Source: Capniomyces stellatus (taxonomy: Eukaryota > Kickxellomycota > Harpellomycetes > Harpellales > Legeriomycetaceae). From it: DNA of 64,000 nt. The stretch lies in NCBI GenBank assembly GCA_001661515.1, contig LUVW01000015.1:605171-669170 (forward strand). The letters are read 5' to 3'. Every line of letters begins with the position of its first letter. The first letter of the stretch is position 1. The notes beneath the pieces are model-generated. The model was not told the origin of the DNA and searched no databases. It saw only the letters and a program-made list of their open reading frames with translations. Below are positions 59,293-64,000 of this stretch, piece after piece. The position numbers and the translations under genes are program-made.

Positions 59293-59865
59293 TTAACGAA
59301 CAGGCGAATACAACCGAAACGAGCACCCCTGTTTTTCAGGTTTAACTGCTCTTTCGCCGTCATTAATCCTCAAGTACTCGTAGCTTTTGGTACACTTGTT
59401 GTTCACATAGCACGATTTTCCTTCAATGTAAAAGCTTTCCTCCAGATCTATAGCAGACTTAAAACCATGAGATCTTTTCAAGCCAATTGGATAATGACAA
59501 ACCACATTGCGCTTCTGAGCTTTTTTCATTTCGCCACCTATCACCCATTCTCGAGTGCTGATTATTGTGACCTCTTTGTGCTTGCCCGGATACGTACATA
59601 TCTCCTTTATAAAATATTTTTTCTTGGCGCTATTCATTTCAAAGTTCTCGCCTGGATACGGCACCATTATATACCCCGTTATCGTTGTGTCCTCTTGATA
59701 CGGATCCAACCATTCAACTGCTTCTTTGAACATGTAATCATTAGACAGTTCCAAACACTCTGTTTCTGAACTCGCTTTCATGTTAAAATTTGCACCCGAT
59801 AGCACCAATTTTAACAACACCACCAAAACCCCCAAATGATGTATAATTCTTTTAGCATTCGCCAT
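59293..59865 (-). CDS. Small secreted cysteine protein, intact member of a local pair
   Basis: 190 residues from ATG 59865. The signal peptide covers about residues 8-25 (HHLGVLVVLLKLVLSGA). Six cysteines follow in the mature part, within CLELSNDYMFKEAVEWL, EICTYPGKHKE, VVCHYPIGLKR, SCYVNNKC and GCSFRLYSPVR at the very end. An even number suggests three disulphides. I do not recognise a domain. A decayed relative lies about 640 bases away at 60506-60917 in the same orientation, so this is a lineage-specific family that arises by tandem duplication. Confidence 0.7.
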   Translation of the reverse strand: MANAKRIIHHLGVLVVLLKLVLSGANFNMKASSETECLELSNDYMFKEAVEWLDPYQEDTTITGYIMVPYPGENFEMNSAKKKYFIKEICTYPGKHKEVTIISTREWVIGGEMKKAQKRNVVCHYPIGLKRSHGFKSAIDLEESFYIEGKSCYVNNKCTKSYEYLRINDGERAVKPEKQGCSFRLYSPVR

Positions 59866-60505
59866 GTATCTTGACTTATTTTCGATTTACTATTTTTATA
59901 GTAATATTTATAATGTACCTTTTTCACTTTTATAAAATATATAAACTGTTACGTTGTTTAAAATAATAAATGCAATTGTCTGCTCGACTGCTGGTATTTA
60001 TAAAATTGCAAATTGAACTCACAACTATACATTACAGCCCCATTCTAATTCTTTACTTCTTTTTCTTTTCTCTCAACGTCAACTGAAATACGTTTACTCA
60101 TATGTCTTGATCAAATATTTGTTATATATTATCACCCTGTCTATATTCAACACCAAGCTGCTACATATCAATATATGAACTCGGTTACTCTAACCGGCCG
60201 TCAACTATAAACTAGTTTAATTCGATTTTCTAATGTCATTATTATTGATTTTCTACAATTTACCTTCACAACTAGTATTAATACTATATTTAATACAAAA
60301 ATAATATGAACCACCAGACATAATTTGCATACATAGAGCGGTGCTACTGTGTTTACAGAAACTAGATGTACAACAAAATGAATATACAGCAAACCCCCCC
60401 CCCCCCCCCAAAAAAAATTGAATGCAAACCAACTAACACTCGATATTGGGTTCTGCTGAAGCCAAAAGAAAAAAGAAATAAAAAAAAAGTAAATAATATC
60501 TTTTT
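59866..60505. other. Spacer between the paralogue pair
   Basis: AT-rich. It contains C16 followed by A8 (60394-60417). The frames through it are spurious. Confidence 0.6.
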
Positions 60506-60917
60506 TAACGAACAGGGGAATACAGCTCAAAGGTACATCCGAGCATGGATGTTCTTCATATACCTCATTTGTCTGTATTATATTCAAACGTGAAGCCTTT
60601 GATGCACTTTTTTTTTATCAAAGTAACACGGGTTTACCTAGATATATCGTCTTTCATCCAATTCAATGTAATATTTAAAACTCGGTGTGTCCGAGTTGTA
60701 AACAGGGCAATGAAAAACCATTGCAAGCTCGTCTTTTTGTTATATACTCATCTTCTGTTGCCCAAACATGTGTTCCGAATCTGGTGATGCTTTCAGAGAC
60801 TATCGCATCTTTAAAATACTCGTCATTAGACAACAGTTTACACTTTGCGAATGACTTTGCAGGTATCGTGGAATGTTTGGAACTCTGTGATCCTTGCACA
60901 AAATAAACCAATTTCAC
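60506..60917 (-). pseudogene. Decayed paralogue of the 59293-59865 secreted protein
   Basis: The pieces correspond in order to the intact gene: CKLLSNDEYFKDAI versus CLELSNDYMFKEAV; an IELDERRYI segment versus IDLEESFYI; then KCIKGFTFEY, versus KCTKSYEYL; and an identical-style end GCTFELYSPVR followed by TAA versus GCSFRLYSPVR. At least three in-frame stops and two frame changes separate the pieces, and the signal peptide region is not preserved. It is a pseudogene unless unusual introns are invoked. Confidence 0.7.
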
Positions 60918-61747
60918 TAGACAAAAAATCTAGTAAACCAACATATTCATACTTTCTTCATTTTAACTATTTAAAATGTATATATACAGTCAGAGACAAG
61001 TCAACCCAATTCTTTGTTGATCCTTTAAAGTGAAAATTAACAACATGTTGTTAGAGATGCTCTTGTATGCATCAGAACATTGTATTTACGAATAACAACC
61101 GCTCTTCAGTTAACCTTCATTTACCAGGGTTTTTGTTGTTATGTAGAATAACAGGAACTTTTGATAAACTAAACAGTGGATATTCGGATGTGTTCTGGAT
61201 CAAGTTTGTGTAATACCAATACTGGATTGTAAAAAACTAGTTTGGTTGAAAGCGAGCGATAACGATGGTTTTTTTTGTTGCTATACCAGAATCGTGGCAT
61301 AGCTTCGTTAGCTGTACATGCGCACTTTATTTGGCTGTGGTTGTGTGAAAGATTATCAAATTAGTTACACTTTAAAGAAAAACAGGGTCAAAAAGTTTGA
61401 AGAAAAAAAAACACCACTGGCCAATAACCAGCCGATAATCACCAATTTGTAAAACTGGTGATTAAAAAGCACTGTTTTTAATAATACCAACAAAAAAAAG
61501 GCAACACTAATGGCTGATTTAAGTACGTTGTCGAAATCAGAGCAAAACAGCAAACGAAAAAAAAAGCTACCAAACAAAAAAAAAGTAGAGAAATAAAGTC
61601 CAAAAAGCATCTTTCAGTTGTTTTTTCTTCTCCCTCAAGTAAAGTAAAAGTGTATAGAGATGCTTAAGTTCATAGCGATACAACGGAATTGGTTAAACTG
61701 AGAAAGGCAAACAGGACAGTAAAAGAATTTAGAACTAGATTTACAAA
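60918..61747. other. Divergent intergenic region
   Basis: AT-rich, with A-rich runs near 61377-61590 upstream of the F-box/ankyrin gene. Nothing else recognised. Confidence 0.6.
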
Positions 61748-64000
61748 TGAGGTCGGCAATCGGATTTGAATATTTACCAGAATGTATTTTGGCACAGGTG
61801 TTTGTGTTGGTGCAAAACCCAGAGCTGTCGACACTTTCTCGAAAAATGTATTATGCTTCGAATGAGCTTGGTACAATAAAGCGATATTTAAACAGGTACA
61901 TTGGTAGGCTGGATAACCGGTGCTGTAGTTTGGGGGCGCTTATTAAAAACATTTTAAGCAAGTACCCAAAGATAGCAAGGAACGAAAGGGCGGTTGTTGA
62001 AGCGCTGGGAAAGTGTAAAAAAGTCAAGTTCGCAGCAGTTTTAAAGCTTGCAACAGAGTACAAGTGGATAAATATAAAGAAAAGGTTATTAAAAATGTAT
62101 GCAGTGCTGGATCCAAACATGGAGGCGGTTCTATTTGCGAATACAGAGATATCAGAAAATGTGTTTTTGAATGTTGATATTGAAAAGGAGATACTCAACG
62201 CCGATGATTGCGAATTTGGCGATATCAAAAAAAGTATGTTTGTGCTAAGACCTTTCTACGGCATAAGAGCCTGTGGGTTTTTGAACCGGGAGTTTCTGGG
62301 AGAGCTCTCGGGGATTTTGATTTCGTTTGCCAGATTTTGTAACTCATCGTATGGAGTATCCCACAGAGCATACAAAGTGCCGAGTCCAGATCATCTTGGC
62401 TGTTTTATTGGAATAAACAAATCAGAGATACACATCCCAAATGGCATAAGCAAGTACCAGTTTGCTTTTATAAATGAGCTTCGATGTGCGAATCTGTCAA
62501 AGAACAGTGTTTTTGGGTTTTATTTGCTTGAAATGGTGTATATGTTTTGTTTTGAGATGCAATCAGACTGTCTAAAGGAACTAATGCAGCTTGACTATAA
62601 GTTTACAGACTTTTCAAAGGAGTTTAAAAGCAAATATAGGCATAATTCCGACTACAAAATTGTCGACTTTATAGATGCTGTGGAAAACAACAGCAGAAAG
62701 TATAACGAGGTGTACCTGCTTACATATTTTTTTCTGATCAAAGAAACTGATAATGAGTTTTCAAACTACCTGAATGACCACGAGTTGTTTGACACGCATA
62801 AAGAGGTTATATTTGACTTGGCATGCAGGTCAAAAAACAGCAAACTTGCTAAAAATATATTTACCCAGATCGACAAGTCTCAAGCCAACGTCAAAAAGCT
62901 GTTGGCGGCAGCCTATGAAAACAGAGAGGCGGAAACAGTTAGATTTATGCTTGATCTAGGAATTAATGTTATAACTGAAGATAATGTGGCACTAAAAACA
63001 GCATGTGTGTTGGGTGACCTGGAGCTGGTAAAGGTGCTGGTTAAGGAGGGTGTGGAGCTGGACGACAAGGAACTTGCAGGAGTTTCGGCGGTTTTGGAGC
63101 CAAAAGATTGCTCGCTATTGAAAATTTTGGTATCAGAGGAGGCAGTACTGGTCAATGACAACAGGGGTAGAATTATATCAAGCTATAAAAACATCCTTGA
63201 ATTTTTGTTTAAATTCAGTACAGGATTTTGTTACGAAGGCCATGCTGACATCAGCTATAAAGTTATTAAGAAATGTTTTTCTGAAAAAGACTACAAAACG
63301 CTTTTAAGCAGAATCGACGGGTTTTTTGAGTGTAGCAAAAGACACAAGTATAGTAGGTACAAAGCTATAGAAAAGATATGTCAGATAGTCGAATTTGTGG
63401 CCAAAGCCGAGATGGAGGCAGAAAGCAACAGCGGAAAGACAAAAGAAAGAAAGAGGGGACGCGCTATTGGAGACGAGGGTGTACCTAAGCATAATATACT
63501 GGGTAGTGGCGTTGAGGCTCTAAATGATAAGTACTTTAAAAAGGCAGAAGCGAGGATTAGATTGGACAGCAAAGAGATTGTGAGCTTACTGACACAGAAC
63601 ACCGTGTGTGTTGACAAAAATGTGGATAAGATGGTTGTAAAGGCGTGCAAAAACAATGATATGGACATGCTTGAGATACTGCTTAGAAACATAGAAATGG
63701 TAAACGACCCAGAGAATAGTGGGATAAACGAAGCATGCAAAAATAACAATTTGGAAATAGTTAAACTTCTGATAACGAATGGCGCAACTCTGGACGTAAC
63801 AATGTTCAATGGGATAAACGAGGCATGTGCAAACAACAATTTGGAAATGGTCAAGCTGCTGATTGCAAATGGTGCAAATCTGGAAGACAAAAGATATAAT
63901 GGGATTAAAAAGTCATGCGAAAACAACAACATGGAGATGGTCAAGCTGTTGATAGCCAATGGCGCCGAATTGGATGATTCTTTGAGCAATGGGATTAAAG
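61748..64000 (+). CDS. F-box-like / ankyrin-repeat protein (3' end outside window)
   Basis: Open from ATG 61748 to the right edge, 751 codons without a stop or intron. The N-terminus reads FEYLPECILAQVFVLVQNPE then LSTLSRKMYYAS, an F-box-like start that would bind Skp1. A long, poorly conserved helical region follows (with LLAAAYENREAETVRFMLDL and TACVLGDLELVKVLVKEG as divergent ankyrin units around residues 385-440). From about residue 630 there are regular ankyrin repeats of about 33 residues, for example GINEACKNNNLEIVKLLI and GINEACANNNLEMVKLLIAN, each followed by NGA. These late repeats are very similar to each other, including at the DNA level, which suggests recent tandem expansion. 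The protein is probably an SCF substrate receptor of an expanded lineage-specific family. Confidence 0.85.

Overview
The window is nuclear DNA from an AT-rich fungus. Genes carry short GT-AG introns (78 to 358 bases in the models built here), and the cofilin intron has a perfect TACTAAC branch box. The recognisable genes are standard fungal housekeeping genes: cofilin, VPS52, LUC7, a COX23-like twin-Cx9C protein, mitochondrial glycerol-3-phosphate dehydrogenase, a TPC1-type thiamine pyrophosphate carrier, a pseudouridine-5'-phosphatase-like HAD hydrolase, an M50B-like peptidase, a DUF2408 (UPF0662) protein and BMS1. Mixed in are lineage-specific genes: cysteine-rich secreted or surface proteins, F-box proteins with LRR-like or ankyrin repeats, and Asn/Ser-rich proteins. 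This mix, and the poly-G-flanked assembly gaps, would fit an early-diverging lineage such as Kickxellomycotina/Harpellales, but I infer this and cannot prove it.

Layout. 1-2080 holds the 3' part of an unknown low-complexity gene, which occurs again as an exact inverted copy at 20169-22071; that second copy is interrupted by a 239-N gap. 2081-5621 is AT-rich and gene-poor. 5622-7445 is a secreted five-repeat cysteine-rich protein. 7446-10780 is gene-poor. 10781-19735 is a compact housekeeping block: cofilin (+), twelve-exon VPS52 (-), LUC7 (+), COX23-like (-). After the inverted copy and a quiet stretch come GUT2 and TPC1 (+), a 1430-residue F-box protein (-), the HAD phosphatase (+), an M50B-like peptidase (-), a CBM19-like surface protein (-) and a CaaX-box protein (-). 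47933-48836 is a decayed MCM7 fragment lacking its whole AAA+ core. Next are a secreted orphan (-), the DUF2408 protein (+), BMS1 (-), a small secreted protein with a decayed paralogue beside it (-), and an F-box/ankyrin protein (+) that runs off the right edge.

Functional grouping. GUT2, TPC1 and COX23 are mitochondrial; VPS52 acts in retrograde transport to the Golgi; LUC7 in 5' splice-site recognition; BMS1 in 40S ribosome assembly. Nothing suggests they form one pathway, and eukaryotic gene order here shows no operon logic. I found no tRNA, rRNA, CRISPR array or intact transposon.

The most unusual signal is compositional. In several long genes the coding strand is strongly G/purine-rich in the 5' half and C/pyrimidine-rich in the 3' half. 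Purine-rich tracts extend upstream of the start and pyrimidine-rich tracts follow some stops. Two GC-AG introns, the perfect inverted duplication and the MCM7 relic are the other main points.
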